DNA of 64,000 bases, from NCBI GenBank assembly GCA_028875055.1, contig JAPPGG010000056.1, forward strand, positions 1 to 64,000. The letters run 5' to 3'. This document shows, piece after piece, positions 1-10,015 of the stretch (its first letter is position 1; the number at the start of each line of letters is the position of its first letter). The DNA is from Chloroflexota bacterium. Its GTDB lineage: Bacteria; Chloroflexota; Dehalococcoidia; Lucifugimonadales; UBA3495. The notes under the pieces were generated by a model, which was given only the letters and a program-made list of their open reading frames with translations, had not been told where the DNA came from and searched no databases. Position numbers and translations under genes: made by a program.

Positions 1-72
1 CTTCTTCGGTTTTCCTATTCTAGTTTCCCACCACTATTCATGCGATAGCCCTGGCACCCTACCTTGTTAAGG

Positions 73-101
73 TTGACCCGTAGTAACCCCCTTGTTAGAA
101 T
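73..101 (+). promoter_or_regulatory. Probable sigma-70 promoter of the coaE operon
   Basis: TTGACC at 73-78 and TAGAAT at 96-101 are separated by exactly 17 bases, and TG at 93-94 makes an extended -10. Transcription would start near 108, about 24 bases before the coaE ATG. Nothing else is recognisable in bases 1-131. Confidence 0.55.
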
Positions 102-131
102 TGCCGGAGTGTTTTCTAAATTGGGGCCCAA

Positions 132-740
132 ATGCTGGTAATAGGCCTGACCGGTGGCATCGGAACCGGCAAAACCGAGGTTTCCAGGCTGCTTCAGGAA
201 CTGGGGGCCACGGTACTTAATGCGGACCAGGTAGGCCACGAAGCTTATACTCCCCATTCCGAGGCGTGGAACGAGGTCGTCAAGGCTTTTGGGGAAAGTA
301 TTCTCCAGGATAGTGGCGAAATAGACCGAAGGAAGCTCGGTGGAATCGTATTTGCCGACCCCGACCAATTGGAAATCCTTAACGGGATAATGCACCCCCG
401 CATGGCGGCGATTGTCAGGGAGAAGTTGCAGGGCCTGAACCAGGGAGGAGTCGAAGTGGCCGTGATTGAAGCGGCCGTTCTGTTTGAGGCGGGCTGGGAT
501 TCCCTGGTTGACGAAGTCTGGACTACCGAGTCACCCGAGCCCCTGGTTGTAGCCAGGCTCCAGGAACGTAACGGCTTCTCTCCTGAGGAGATTCGCAAGC
601 GCATCGCTTCGCAGATGTCGTCCTCGGAAAGATCAGATCGGGCCACTGAAGTAGTGAACAATTCCGGCGAGCTTGCCGACCTGGAAAACACGGTCAGGGC
701 AATTTGGAAGCGCCGAGTCGAAGGAAGGATTGAGCATTAA
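132..740 (+). CDS. coaE: Dephospho-CoA kinase CoaE
   Basis: This 202-residue protein phosphorylates the 3'-hydroxyl of dephospho-CoA, the last step of coenzyme A synthesis, in the cytosol. The N-terminus carries the P-loop GGIGTGKT (residues about 8-15), followed by [10 protein letters not shown], the family's substrate-binding segment; later the lid region has an arginine-rich [12 protein letters not shown] stretch. The length is normal for bacterial CoaE. The ATG is 24 bases downstream of a predicted transcription start. Only two bases separate its stop from the next ATG, so it is probably co-transcribed with the AAA+ ATPase, although no functional link is evident. Confidence 0.95.
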   Translation: MLVIGLTGGIGTGKTEVSRLLQELGATVLNADQVGHEAYTPHSEAWNEVVKAFGESILQDSGEIDRRKLGGIVFADPDQLEILNGIMHPRMAAIVREKLQGLNQGGVEVAVIEAAVLFEAGWDSLVDEVWTTESPEPLVVARLQERNGFSPEEIRKRIASQMSSSERSDRATEVVNNSGELADLENTVRAIWKRRVEGRIEH

Positions 741-742
741 TA

Positions 743-1663
743 ATGGTTGAAGCGGTTGAGTCCGAACAGAATGAACCCCAATTCAAGGAATATGCTATTG
801 AAGAGTTCCTGGTTCGCAGTGAACCCTATTACCGACCCGTAGGAGACGAGCTTGAACTCTTCACCGCGGCCTACAATCAGCACATTCCGGTGTTGCTGAA
901 GGGTCCCACGGGTTGCGGAAAGACCCGTTTCGTAGAATACATGGCCTGGAAGCTGGGCCGGCCCATGACGGTAGTACGCCCCATGGACAGTGGCCGACCG
1001 GCACAGGAGTTGAGGGAAGGCGAAGTTCGGGTGCCCCTGGTCACTATCGCCTGCCACGAAGACCTGACCGCCAGCGACCTTGTGGGGCGCTACCTGTTGG
1101 ACTCGGAAGGCACCCGGTGGATTGATGGCCCAATGACCCGCGCCGTGAAGGCGGGGGCCATTCTTTACCTGGATGAGGTGGTGGAAGCCCGTAAGGACAC
1201 CACCGTCCTGATTCACCCCTTGACTGACCACCGCAGGATCTTGCCGGTGGAAAAGACGGGCCAGATCATCGAGGCAGATGATCGCTTCCTGCTTTGCATC
1301 TCATACAACCCTCACTACCAGAGTGCCCTGAAGGACTTGAAGCACAGTACGCGGCAGCGGTTCATCTCCGTTGAGTTTGACTACCCGCCGGCTGAAATCG
1401 AAGCTGAAATCGTGAAGAAAGAGAGCGGCTGCAGCGACGAACAGGCTGGCGCCCTGGCCAAACTGGGAGAGAAGGTCCGCAACCTGCGGGACCATGGCCT
1501 TGCCGAAGGGGCCAGCACCAGGCTGCTCATTTATGCTGGCCGGCTTATGACCGAAGGAATACCCCCGCGGCGGGCCTGCCAGGTTGCTATAGTCTGGACT
1601 CTGACCGATGAACCCGAACTTCAGCGCAGTGTCGAAGAGGTGGTTTCCTCCATCTTCGAATAG
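743..1663 (+). CDS. MoxR/CbbQ/NorQ-type AAA+ ATPase
   Basis: A 306-residue single-domain AAA+ ATPase of the NirQ/NorQ/CbbQ/GpvN branch. Walker A is GPTGCGKT at residues about 54-61, Walker B is ILYLDEV, and the central part contains the family segment [14 protein letters not shown]. Members work with a VWA-domain partner (NorD, CbbO, CoxE) to remodel or insert metal into enzymes such as NO reductase or Rubisco. A NorD-like partner lies two genes downstream at 2262, which supports this reading. No NO reductase, Rubisco or CO dehydrogenase gene is in the window, so the client is unknown. Confidence 0.9.
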   Translation: MVEAVESEQNEPQFKEYAIEEFLVRSEPYYRPVGDELELFTAAYNQHIPVLLKGPTGCGKTRFVEYMAWKLGRPMTVVRPMDSGRPAQELREGEVRVPLVTIACHEDLTASDLVGRYLLDSEGTRWIDGPMTRAVKAGAILYLDEVVEARKDTTVLIHPLTDHRRILPVEKTGQIIEADDRFLLCISYNPHYQSALKDLKHSTRQRFISVEFDYPPAEIEAEIVKKESGCSDEQAGALAKLGEKVRNLRDHGLAEGASTRLLIYAGRLMTEGIPPRRACQVAIVWTLTDEPELQRSVEEVVSSIFE

Positions 1664-1671
1664 AGGTCTTG

Positions 1672-2265
1672 ATGGGTTCATCCTTCCCCGACCTGGTTAA
1701 GCAGGCATTGGCGCAACGGTCCAGATGGATTTTGACCGATGAGAGCCTTATGCCTGCCGCCGTTTTGGTGACGCTCTATCCCAAGGACGGGGAGTACTGC
1801 GTTCTCCTCAACAAGCGATCGGAAATTGTGGAGCATCACAAAGGGGAAATCTCCTTCCCGGGAGGGGCCAGAGACCCCGAAGACGGTGACTTCCAGGAAA
1901 CTGCCCTGCGCGAAGCCGAAGAGGAGATGGGCATAAACCCATCGGATGTCACCATCCTGGGCCAACTGGATGATGCCGTGACCCGCAGCGGGTTTGGTGT
2001 CAGGGTGTTCGTAGGAGCAATACCCCACTCGTACCCCTTCAGCCCCAGTGATCTGGAAATTGCTGAGGTGCTGGAGGTTCCCGTCAGGAGCCTTTATGAC
2101 CCGGCAAACATCCGCTGGGAAACCCGGTTGACCGGCGAAGGATTGACCACGGTATATTCCTATGTCCACGACGAGCACGTCGTATTTGGAGCTACTGCCA
2201 AGATACTTCAGCAGTTTCTGGACATCATGGAAGAGCCTTTGAAAAAGGAGGGGCTGACGTCTTGA
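1672..2265 (+). CDS. Nudix hydrolase, CoA-pyrophosphatase-like (NudL type)
   Basis: A 197-residue Nudix hydrolase. The segment HHKGEISFPGG and the Nudix box GARDPEDGDFQETALREA followed by EEEMGI match the UPF0035/NudL family, whose members cleave the pyrophosphate of CoA or its derivatives. ATG at 1672 is preferred over the adjacent TTG at 1669 because AGAGG at 1662-1666 is then about five bases upstream. Its stop overlaps the start of the next gene by four bases, giving translational coupling between two members of an AAA+/VWA system that normally sit side by side. Substrate is inferred from family resemblance only. Confidence 0.88.
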   Translation: MGSSFPDLVKQALAQRSRWILTDESLMPAAVLVTLYPKDGEYCVLLNKRSEIVEHHKGEISFPGGARDPEDGDFQETALREAEEEMGINPSDVTILGQLDDAVTRSGFGVRVFVGAIPHSYPFSPSDLEIAEVLEVPVRSLYDPANIRWETRLTGEGLTTVYSYVHDEHVVFGATAKILQQFLDIMEEPLKKEGLTS

Positions 2266-5200
2266 GCAACGCTCCCTTTGATGAATTAGAAGCTGAACTG
2301 GCCAAATTTCCCCCGGCAGTGCTGGATGCCTATCGTGAAGCGCTGGAGGAGATGGAAACAACCTTCTCCTCCGAAGAGCTTGTTCTCTGGGGCAAGGAGG
2401 GTGCGGCCATAGCCGGCCAGACGGTCCGGTCTTGGGAATCAGCGGTTGAGTATTATCGGGTTTGCCCGCTGGTGGCCCGCTCTCTTGCCTTCCCTTCGTT
2501 CATGCAGTGGGCCCGCTGCGGCACCTACCTGTCCCAGGATTCGCCGGCGCTGGCCGTATCCTTCTTCAGGGCCAGCCCTTCCATAGTCTCGAACCTGCGT
2601 CCCCAGTACATTCCCCGCTGGGCCGGCCTGGGCCGCAGCCTCTACAAGGGCACCTGGAAGTCCAGTACCCTGTCCGGCCGTTTCTTCGAAGTTAGTCCGG
2701 ACCTGATTCGCAACCTTCCCTTCTGGGACGTGGAAGTCTTTGCCTCCCTGGTAGAGGCGCTGTCCTACAAGTCCTACGACGTTGCGGTAGAGTGCCTCAC
2801 CCTGGGCAAGGACGTTCTGCCGGTGATGGGTCGGGAGCGGGAGGCCTTCCTGGCCATGTGCCGCGCCCTTTCCGATGGCAACTGGCGCGAGGTCAAGAGC
2901 TGCTTTGAGGTAGCCCCCAAGGCCCTGCAGCAAATAGACGAAGGGCAGACCAGCCGCTTCCTCAAGCTGGGCGAACGACTGACCAAGGTGGGTATTCGGG
3001 ACACGGCTCGCTTCCTTTCCGACGGCAGCCAAGCCCTGGGACAGATTCCTCAAAGTTCCCAGGCCCACATCCTCGACCTTTGCGAGGGATTGCTGGCCGT
3101 TACCCCGGAGGCGGTGCCCTGTTTCTTGAAGAGCCTGGACGGGGTAATGCACCGGGTAACTATCAATCAGCTGGATACCTGGTTCCAGCATGGAGTCCAG
3201 CTCCTCAAAGACAATCCGGAAAGCGGCATTGCCTTTTTCAAGGTCGAGTCCAATACGTCGGAATCCCTTCTTGAAACCCTGTCTTCCAGCCTGGAACTTG
3301 ATCGCGTGAAGGGCGTGGTACGGCTCTACTGCCGTGCCCTGTCCGGCTCCCCTATTGAGGCGCTGAGCACCCAGGAGCTGGTCCGGCGCAACATAGGCTG
3401 GGTGGACCAGGATACCGCCACTACCGATGGCACCAAGGTATTTCTCCCGCCGGTGGTTGACCACTACCAGAACAAAGAGCAAAACTTCTCCTGGTTCAAG
3501 GTCGTCGCTACCCACCAGGTCGCACACCTGGAGTTTGGCAGCTTCGATTACGATTTCAGCCGTACGGCACATCTTTTTGAAGAAGAACGCCGCTACATCC
3601 TGGAGCGGGAAAGAGGAGCCAGCCAGATTTCCGACGACGTGCTGGTGGGCGATCTGGAACCCGATGGACAGATGCGCGCGTACACCGACATCGGCCGATT
3701 CCTGAGCCTCTTTGACGACCGCCGCCTGGCCTTCGACCTTTTCACCGTCCTGGAAGACGTGCGCCTGGACTACCGAATCAAGGCGGAATACCCCGGCATT
3801 CGGCGGGCCGCCATCGATGTGCAGGCCGAAGCCCTGGCCGTCCGACCCGAAGTGGAAGACCTGCCCCTGCAGGAAGCATTGGTGGAGTTGCTGATCCGGA
3901 TGAGCCTGGACCAGTTCAATAACCTTCCGATACCTGTAGATTTTCGGGAAGAGGCCACCATGCTGGCCCAGATTCTCGTCGTCCTGCGAAATGTCGCGGC
4001 CAACGTAGAGGATACTGGCGAAGCTACCCTGCGAGCCTACGAAATTATTTCCAGGATGGAAAACGAGACCCAGCCCGAAGACCAGTGGGAACCGGAGGAT
4101 ATGGAAGAGCCGGGCGACTTTTCGGAGGAGGAGTTCCAGTCCCTGCTCGACAAGCTGCAGGCATCCCAGGACTCTTCGGGCGATGCCGGTGAAGGCGACC
4201 CCTACGACTCACCCGAACCGGTGGACTATCGGGGCGATTTCAAGCCCGAAATGGTCCAGTTGCTCACCAAGCTGCAGATGGACCAGAACCAGCAGGGTGA
4301 GGGCGAGCCGCTTTCGCAGGAAATGCTGGAACAATTGCTGCAGGACAGCGCTGAACTGGAACTGGATGCTGAGCAAGGTGACATAAACAACAGCACCAGT
4401 ACCTTTGCCCAGAACATTATGAAAGAGGCCGGGGTGCCACCTCCCAACTCCCAGCCCGGGCAGGGTTACGGCCCGCTGCTCCACGACGACGATCAGGGCG
4501 GCGAGTTGGAAGCCCGCGAACCCAAGGCCTACGTTTATGACGAGTGGGACTTCCGCGCCAACGATTACAAGCCCCGCTGGTGCGTCGTCAAGGAAAAGTC
4601 CCTTGACGAGGGCGACCCGGCCTTCTATAACGACGCGCTCAAGAATTACTCAACCCTTCTCAGCCATATCAAGCGGCAGTTTGAGCTCATCATGCCGGAA
4701 ACTTTCCGGAAGATCTATCGCATGGTGGATGGCGAGGACATTGACCTTAACGCGGCTCTAGAAGCGGCGGCGGACATTCGCATGAAGGTTCCGCCCGATG
4801 AAAAGATTTACTGGCGTCGCAACAAGATCGAACGGGATGTCTCCGTGGTATTCCTGCTGGATATGAGCGCCTCCACGGCTGAGGCCATCGACGAAGGCAG
4901 GCATACAGTGGACGACCGGGATGCTCCCGACGACCCTGTGGAGTACATGGTGTGGCTGCGCCGCCGTCGTGAGGGCCTGGTTCGCCGGCATTACAAGCGC
5001 ATTATCGACCTGGAGAAGGAGAGTACCGCGCTCTTGATTCAGGCCCTGGAATCCATAGGCGACAACTACGGTATCTATGGGTTCTCCGGATATGGCCGCG
5101 AAAACGTAGAGTTCTACGTGATCAAGGACATTGAAGAAAACTTCACCGAGCGGATCAAGCGGCGCATCGACAAGATAACTCCGCTGCACGCTACCCGCAT

Positions 5201-5522
5201 GGGCAGCGCTATCCGCCACGCCATCACCAAGCTGGAAAACCAGGACTCGCCGACCAAGATCATGTTCCTGATCAGTGATGGTCGGCCACAGGACCGGGGT
5301 TACAGCCGGGAAGGGGTGGAGAAGGAGTACGCGGTCCACGATACGCACATGGCCCTGCTGGAAGCCAAGCGGAAGGATATTACGCCCTTCTGCCTCACGG
5401 TGGACAAGGCCGGACACGACTACCTGAAGGAAATGTGCGGTGACATGGGCTACGAAGTCCTGGGCGACATCTGGGCCCTCCCCGAGCGGTTGCCCATGCT
5501 GTACCGGCAGCTAACTGCTTAA
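2262..5522 (+). CDS. NorD-like VWA-domain protein with N-terminal helical repeats
   Basis: A 1086-residue partner for the MoxR-type ATPase at 743. The C-terminal third is a von Willebrand A domain with MIDAS motif DMSAS near residues 868-872. The middle holds HQVAHLEFG (about 418-426) and LEDVRLDYR, typical of long NorD proteins, followed by an acidic Glu/Gln-rich linker. Residues about 60-340 contain eight copies of a repeat with the pattern A/xxxFFxxSPxxIxxL at a period of about 37, probably an alpha-solenoid. The start is TTG in a TTGA overlap with the Nudix stop, behind a strong AAAAAGGAGGGG. Role inferred: ATP-driven metalloenzyme chaperone with an unusually large substrate arm. Confidence 0.88.
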   Translation: MSNAPFDELEAELAKFPPAVLDAYREALEEMETTFSSEELVLWGKEGAAIAGQTVRSWESAVEYYRVCPLVARSLAFPSFMQWARCGTYLSQDSPALAVSFFRASPSIVSNLRPQYIPRWAGLGRSLYKGTWKSSTLSGRFFEVSPDLIRNLPFWDVEVFASLVEALSYKSYDVAVECLTLGKDVLPVMGREREAFLAMCRALSDGNWREVKSCFEVAPKALQQIDEGQTSRFLKLGERLTKVGIRDTARFLSDGSQALGQIPQSSQAHILDLCEGLLAVTPEAVPCFLKSLDGVMHRVTINQLDTWFQHGVQLLKDNPESGIAFFKVESNTSESLLETLSSSLELDRVKGVVRLYCRALSGSPIEALSTQELVRRNIGWVDQDTATTDGTKVFLPPVVDHYQNKEQNFSWFKVVATHQVAHLEFGSFDYDFSRTAHLFEEERRYILERERGASQISDDVLVGDLEPDGQMRAYTDIGRFLSLFDDRRLAFDLFTVLEDVRLDYRIKAEYPGIRRAAIDVQAEALAVRPEVEDLPLQEALVELLIRMSLDQFNNLPIPVDFREEATMLAQILVVLRNVAANVEDTGEATLRAYEIISRMENETQPEDQWEPEDMEEPGDFSEEEFQSLLDKLQASQDSSGDAGEGDPYDSPEPVDYRGDFKPEMVQLLTKLQMDQNQQGEGEPLSQEMLEQLLQDSAELELDAEQGDINNSTSTFAQNIMKEAGVPPPNSQPGQGYGPLLHDDDQGGELEAREPKAYVYDEWDFRANDYKPRWCVVKEKSLDEGDPAFYNDALKNYSTLLSHIKRQFELIMPETFRKIYRMVDGEDIDLNAALEAAADIRMKVPPDEKIYWRRNKIERDVSVVFLLDMSASTAEAIDEGRHTVDDRDAPDDPVEYMVWLRRRREGLVRRHYKRIIDLEKESTALLIQALESIGDNYGIYGFSGYGRENVEFYVIKDIEENFTERIKRRIDKITPLHATRMGSAIRHAITKLENQDSPTKIMFLISDGRPQDRGYSREGVEKEYAVHDTHMALLEAKRKDITPFCLTVDKAGHDYLKEMCGDMGYEVLGDIWALPERLPMLYRQLTA

Positions 5523-5548
5523 GCTCAACAAAGACGGTCGCTGAACAG

Positions 5549-5578
5549 AAAGGGCGAGCCTTTAACAGCTCGCCCTTT
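5549..5578. terminator. Bidirectional hairpin between norD-like gene and cinA
   Basis: AAAGGGCGAGC and GCTCGCCCTTT form a perfect 11-bp stem with an 8-base loop, flanked by A-rich and T-rich sides. It lies between the converging stops at 5522 (plus) and 5618 (minus), so it can serve both. Confidence 0.9.
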
Positions 5579-5617
5579 AGCTTTTCTCTTCCTGGTCCCG
5601 CAGTTGCGGGAGTGTCC

Positions 5618-6856
5618 TCAGCCCTCGTGTTCCTCCACAATCAGTTTCCGCAACTCGGTCAGGGCTGTGTTGGCTACCCGGCGCTTGATGACGATGCGCC
5701 GCGGTGGCGTACGAAACTCAAGCTGCCGGACCTGCTTCATTCCCGCTATTGCCACGTAAACCTGTCCCACGGGTTGGTCGTCCACAGGTTCGGGCCCAAT
5801 TACTCCCGTAATCGCGATGCCGTAGTCGGCTCCCATTGTTTCCCGGACGGCGTTGGCCATAGCCAGGGCGGTTGCTGCACTGGCCAGGCTATACTGTCGC
5901 AAAGTGGCGGACGGTACGCCGCTGGCGGCAAGCAATTCCTTCGTCGTGGCAACTACGCCGCCCTTGAAATAGCCGGTACTGCCGGGAACGTCCGTAATGC
6001 TGTTGGCCAGGAATCCGCCGCTGGCAGACTCCATGGTGGCCAGGGTCAAACCGCGTTCCGACAGGGCTTGCCCGGCGGCTTCTTCCGGCGTTTCAGAATC
6101 ATAACCCCAGATGTAGGGCCCCAACCTCTCGGTAATTGCGGCCTCTACCGGAACTATCATCTCCCTCGCGGTTTCTTCATCCCCGGCTCGGGCAATCACC
6201 CGCAGGTGGATCCCATCGGCCTTGGAATATATGCCCAGGTAGGGGTTTTCGTGGCCAAAGAACTCGGATATTTCCTCGTCAATGGCGGCCTCGGACATGC
6301 CCAGGGTCTTGATATTCCTGGTGATGGTAACTTCTTCATCAACCAGTTCCCTGAGCCGCGGAGCTATCTCTTCGTGCCAGATTGGCTGCATTTCACCCGG
6401 CGGCCCTGGCATACAAACTATTATTTTCCCGTCTCTTTCCGCCCACCATCCGGGCGCAGTGCCATTCCGGTTGCGAACAAACTGGGCGGAAGGGATCAGG
6501 TGGGCCTGCTTGATGTTGTGAGCCGGCATGGCAATGCCCCTGCCCGCAAAATACCTTTCCAGGTTATCCACAACTTCCTGCTGGACCGTGGGGGTTTCCC
6601 CCAGGGCTGCGGCCACCGCTTCCCTGGTCAAGTCGTCCTGTGTCGGGCCCAGGCCGCCCGTAGTGAAAATTACGTCGGACCGGTCCAGTCCCCTGGTGAA
6701 AGCTTCTGTCAGCTTGTCCAGGTCATCGCCGATGATAGACACCCACTGAAGCTGAATTCCCAGGGGCGGAAGTTGAGTCGCGATCCACGACCCATTGGTG
6801 TCGGTCAATTCGCCCATCAGCAACTCGGTGCCGATGGAGAGGATTTCAGCCTTCAA
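5618..6856 (-). CDS. cinA: CinA: competence/damage-inducible protein, NMN amidohydrolase
   Basis: A 412-residue CinA. The N-terminal MoCF-like domain starts KAEILSIGTELLMGELTDTN and carries TTGGLGPTQDD; the C-terminal PncC-type domain deamidates nicotinamide mononucleotide in NAD recycling. The usual C-terminal ESCTGG is MESASGG here, a small deviation (Cys and Thr replaced). The TTG at 6856 is preferred to a TTG eight codons upstream because AGAGGTGG lies just before it and homology begins there. Transcribed alone on the minus strand, downstream of the DUF4340 gene after about 95 bases. Confidence 0.92.
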   Translation of the reverse strand: MKAEILSIGTELLMGELTDTNGSWIATQLPPLGIQLQWVSIIGDDLDKLTEAFTRGLDRSDVIFTTGGLGPTQDDLTREAVAAALGETPTVQQEVVDNLERYFAGRGIAMPAHNIKQAHLIPSAQFVRNRNGTAPGWWAERDGKIIVCMPGPPGEMQPIWHEEIAPRLRELVDEEVTITRNIKTLGMSEAAIDEEISEFFGHENPYLGIYSKADGIHLRVIARAGDEETAREMIVPVEAAITERLGPYIWGYDSETPEEAAGQALSERGLTLATMESASGGFLANSITDVPGSTGYFKGGVVATTKELLAASGVPSATLRQYSLASAATALAMANAVRETMGADYGIAITGVIGPEPVDDQPVGQVYVAIAGMKQVRQLEFRTPPRRIVIKRRVANTALTELRKLIVEEHEG

Positions 6857-6950
6857 TGAACCACCTCTTGTGATCGACAATTGGGGAGGCTGTTGTTGTT
6901 CTTTCGAAGCGCCCGCAAGGCAATGCTGTCAGGTTTACTCCCCGCACGGC

Positions 6951-7955
6951 CTAGCTGCCCTCTCCCAGGGGTACGGGAGGATTGCTTACCAGTCCTTCGA
7001 TCGCCTCTGCCCATTCGACGGGGACGGTGTAGAGCTCAGTCTGGCCGGAAGTGACGGCGTATCGAAGGTCGCCCTCGGGAGTCAGGTCGCCCAGGAAAAA
7101 CTCGAAGGTCTTGTCGGCGTTGGTTGCCAGCCATACACTTGTTGTGGCCGGCTCCAGCCCATAGTTCCCCGGGTCCCGAAACTCTTCCTTTACCGTGTCG
7201 ATTACATCGGGATTTTCCAGCAGCACATCCCAGTTTTCCCACTGTTCCGCCGGTATTGGGATATCTCGTTCCTCTTCGGTCCCTTCGATCTCTTCTACAA
7301 TGTACCAGTTCCCTTCCCGGTCCTCCCCATAGATAACCGTTTCTTCATCCACGGTAACTTCGAAGTAAATGACCTCCTGCTTCCCCACGTTGAGCAGTTG
7401 GCGGTCTTCTATGTCAGTGTCGTATAACCTTGGATATGGGGGTTGGAAGACGAGGCGGTTAAGGACCCGAGCCCAGATCTGTGGCACGATGAAGAGCTTT
7501 TCCGAGCCCACCAGGCGCGCATACTGATTCTGCCCATCGGGAGTTTCCAACCCAAGATGTGCCTCATAGCTGCGACCGGTTCGCTCGGTGATGCGGATTG
7601 CCGTGATGGGGGGAGCCAGACCGTATTGAGCCGCGTCTCCCATTTCGTCCGACAAGGTGCGGACTACCTTGGGGCCGCTCAGCAGCAGCGGGGTACCACT
7701 CCACTTATCCTGATATACCTGCCGTTCCCGATCTTCCTCAACTATGAACCAGCGCACACCCCCGGGCCTTTTCCGATATTCCACCGTATCGCCCTGGTAG
7801 GTAACCACAATGTTCGTCAGAGAATTGTCATCCACCCTCCAGAGCCAGTCCTGATCCTGCTTGGGTTCCGGATTCCTGGTCAGGACCACACCCGCGACGG
7901 TGCCGCCAAACAGGAGAAGTACGACAATCAGGAGAATGGTGAGCCGAATATTCAT
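6951..7955 (-). CDS. DUF4340 domain protein, accessory to Gld-like ABC system
   Basis: A 334-residue protein with one N-terminal membrane segment (residues about 5-26) and an extracytoplasmic body. The body has two copies of a segment beginning WxWRVDDxxLTNIVV or YFEVTVDEETVIY followed by W-Y/F-IVEE, the duplicated DUF4340 fold. Such proteins usually follow GldA/GldF/GldG-like ABC genes, as here. Function is not established; it is presumably an envelope-side partner of the transporter encoded upstream. A 142-base gap separates it from the GldG-like gene, larger than the others in this run. Confidence 0.85.
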   Translation of the reverse strand: MNIRLTILLIVVLLLFGGTVAGVVLTRNPEPKQDQDWLWRVDDNSLTNIVVTYQGDTVEYRKRPGGVRWFIVEEDRERQVYQDKWSGTPLLLSGPKVVRTLSDEMGDAAQYGLAPPITAIRITERTGRSYEAHLGLETPDGQNQYARLVGSEKLFIVPQIWARVLNRLVFQPPYPRLYDTDIEDRQLLNVGKQEVIYFEVTVDEETVIYGEDREGNWYIVEEIEGTEEERDIPIPAEQWENWDVLLENPDVIDTVKEEFRDPGNYGLEPATTSVWLATNADKTFEFFLGDLTPEGDLRYAVTSGQTELYTVPVEWAEAIEGLVSNPPVPLGEGS

Positions 7956-8097
7956 TGATAGTCAACCTGCCGACATACCGGTAGTATTTCAAAGAAGGGA
8001 TTTCCGGCCCCGCCTGTACTCCGGTCTCAGCGCCCTCGCACAGCGCCGGACAGCGGACCCGGGTTGTTCGCGCCAATTGGTCTGGCGGAGCTTGCGC

Positions 8098-10014
8098 CTA
8101 CCGCCGTATCCACCACACCAGACCCGCCATCAGGCCCATCAACCCGGGAAGCAGCAACCAGGAAGAAAACTTGACGAAGTTCTCCTGGTTGCGGTCCACG
8201 TTAAATTCCCTGATGGCCAGCGCCTTGGGGCGGAGGGAAACCAGGGAATGGTCTCCCACCAGGTAGTTGACGGAATTAAGGAAAAGGTCCTTGCCGCTTC
8301 CCCGGTCATAGAAACTGTTGGACACAAAGTCCGAGTCTCCCATCACGACCATGCTCGCAATGTCGTTCTCAGCAATGGAAGCGGGGTTGGTGGGAGGGGC
8401 GGCCCCCACCGGTCCCAGGGCCCTGACAAAAGTGACTGGAGAAAACGGGCCCCTCGGGTCCGGATCGTTCTCCAGGTCGGTTCTGGGCTCTGTACGTTCA
8501 GAGTCCTGGATGACATAGCTGTTAAGCGAGCTGAAAGCCAGGGGAACCGGCTGCCTCAAGCCTGTTCCGTCGTCGAAGGACTGCAGGGAGGCGGCGCCGG
8601 GCATCAGCACCACGTCCAGGGACTGACCCTTGGGCGTGGTGATTTCCAGCAGCGTCTCCAGGATGTCGCGCGGCAACTGGGAAATCACTTCCCTGGGCAA
8701 CTCCATTGGATTGACGGTCTGAAGTCTGAGGGTATGCGGATTCCCCGGCAGGGAGCCGTCCAGGTCTCTGATGTATCCGGTGCCTATGACCACGCCCCAG
8801 GTGGCCATGAACTGCCTGAAGGTTTCCGGGGTATCCGGATCGGCCAGAAATACCAGCCGTCCCGCGGACGGACGGTCAGACCCGTCCGGATTTTTGCCCT
8901 GGAGAAACAGGTTCAAAACCTGGGCGTGAGACTCCGGCAGCTCGTTGGTGGGACGCGCGACGACAAGGAGAGCCGCATCTTCCGGCACGCTGACGTCATC
9001 GTTGCTGCCGATCCACCGCAGCGGCTCCACGCGGTAATTGTCCTGCTCCAGGCCCAAACGTACATCGCTGTAGCCATCGGCGCCGGCGCTGTCCACGCTT
9101 CGTTCACCATGGCCCGCCAGGAAATAAATGGCTTTTTGCTCCTGCCCAGTGACCACCAGGATGCTGGTCACCAGGTCCTGCTCCAGGTGACTGTAGTTGG
9201 CGTCGCGAGGCTGGATTACATCTACAGTGTCTCCATCCTTCAGTTTGACCACGATGGACTCGTTTACAAAGGCCACCGGCGTATTTCCAAAGTACTGGTT
9301 AACCCTTTGGGGATTGACGTCGGGATCTACAAAGGAGGACGCGAACTTGGTGGGCCTGGCAGCCTCAAATTCTCTGAATGTTTCTTCTACCTTCGCTTCC
9401 CGGTTCAGTACCTGGAACGCCGCGCTGGCGCTTCCCTGGGGTCCGACCGAAACCTCGCCCTTGTAGAAGGCAATGACTTCAATCTCATCATCCAGATCGT
9501 TGAGGAGCTGCTCGGTACGTTCGGCCAGGCTGTATTGGTTGGTGGCCGTAACGTCCATGCGCGCATTTGTGCTGAAAGAAACAATGTTGGCTACAAGAAC
9601 AATGCCCAGGAACGCCGCCAGCATTATCAGCGAGTTGACGCCGTATCGTCCCGTGCGACTGATAAAGGCGGCCACCACTGAACTCAGGGAGATCAGGCCC
9701 ACCAGCAGGAGAAGCGCGACGCCGAAGCCGAGGCTGATGTAGCCATAGAGGCGCATGGAACTGACAAAGGCCACCAGGATGGCGCCCGCGACTATGGCCA
9801 CTATGCCGGCGATTACCAGGGGGGTGCCAAAGGCGCCTATAGTGTTCAGAGAAGGTTCAAGAAAGCTGAACAGGGTACGAGACCGTAACTCCTCCTCTTC
9901 CTCGCCCTCGATACTTTCGTTTTCCGGAGTATCGGACTCCTGCGGACGGGATTGCCTGCCGCGGCGCCCTTGCCGCCGCCAGTCTCCGCCCGCCTCGTTT
10001 GGTTGCTCGCTCAT
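8098..10014 (-). CDS. GldG-like ABC transporter auxiliary protein
   Basis: A 638-residue membrane protein. After a charged, low-complexity N-terminus (residues 1-45, Arg/Glu-rich) come three to four membrane helices (about 60-160), then a large periplasmic GldG/ABC_transp_aux domain with AIYFLAGHGERS, and a final C-terminal membrane helix ending in WWIRR. The ATG at 10014 is chosen because it follows the permease stop by one base and has GGAG upstream. With the adjacent permease and ATPase it resembles the GldAFG complex of gliding Bacteroidota, but homologues occur widely in non-gliders; the substrate is unknown. Confidence 0.88.
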   Translation of the reverse strand: MSEQPNEAGGDWRRQGRRGRQSRPQESDTPENESIEGEEEEELRSRTLFSFLEPSLNTIGAFGTPLVIAGIVAIVAGAILVAFVSSMRLYGYISLGFGVALLLLVGLISLSSVVAAFISRTGRYGVNSLIMLAAFLGIVLVANIVSFSTNARMDVTATNQYSLAERTEQLLNDLDDEIEVIAFYKGEVSVGPQGSASAAFQVLNREAKVEETFREFEAARPTKFASSFVDPDVNPQRVNQYFGNTPVAFVNESIVVKLKDGDTVDVIQPRDANYSHLEQDLVTSILVVTGQEQKAIYFLAGHGERSVDSAGADGYSDVRLGLEQDNYRVEPLRWIGSNDDVSVPEDAALLVVARPTNELPESHAQVLNLFLQGKNPDGSDRPSAGRLVFLADPDTPETFRQFMATWGVVIGTGYIRDLDGSLPGNPHTLRLQTVNPMELPREVISQLPRDILETLLEITTPKGQSLDVVLMPGAASLQSFDDGTGLRQPVPLAFSSLNSYVIQDSERTEPRTDLENDPDPRGPFSPVTFVRALGPVGAAPPTNPASIAENDIASMVVMGDSDFVSNSFYDRGSGKDLFLNSVNYLVGDHSLVSLRPKALAIREFNVDRNQENFVKFSSWLLLPGLMGLMAGLVWWIRR

Positions 10015-10015
10015 T

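Noticed and set aside
7861-9681. Long plus-strand open frame opposite the GldG-like gene
   Set aside because: It is antisense to a gene with clear domain content; in high-GC DNA such shadow frames are expected, and its sequence has no recognisable domain.
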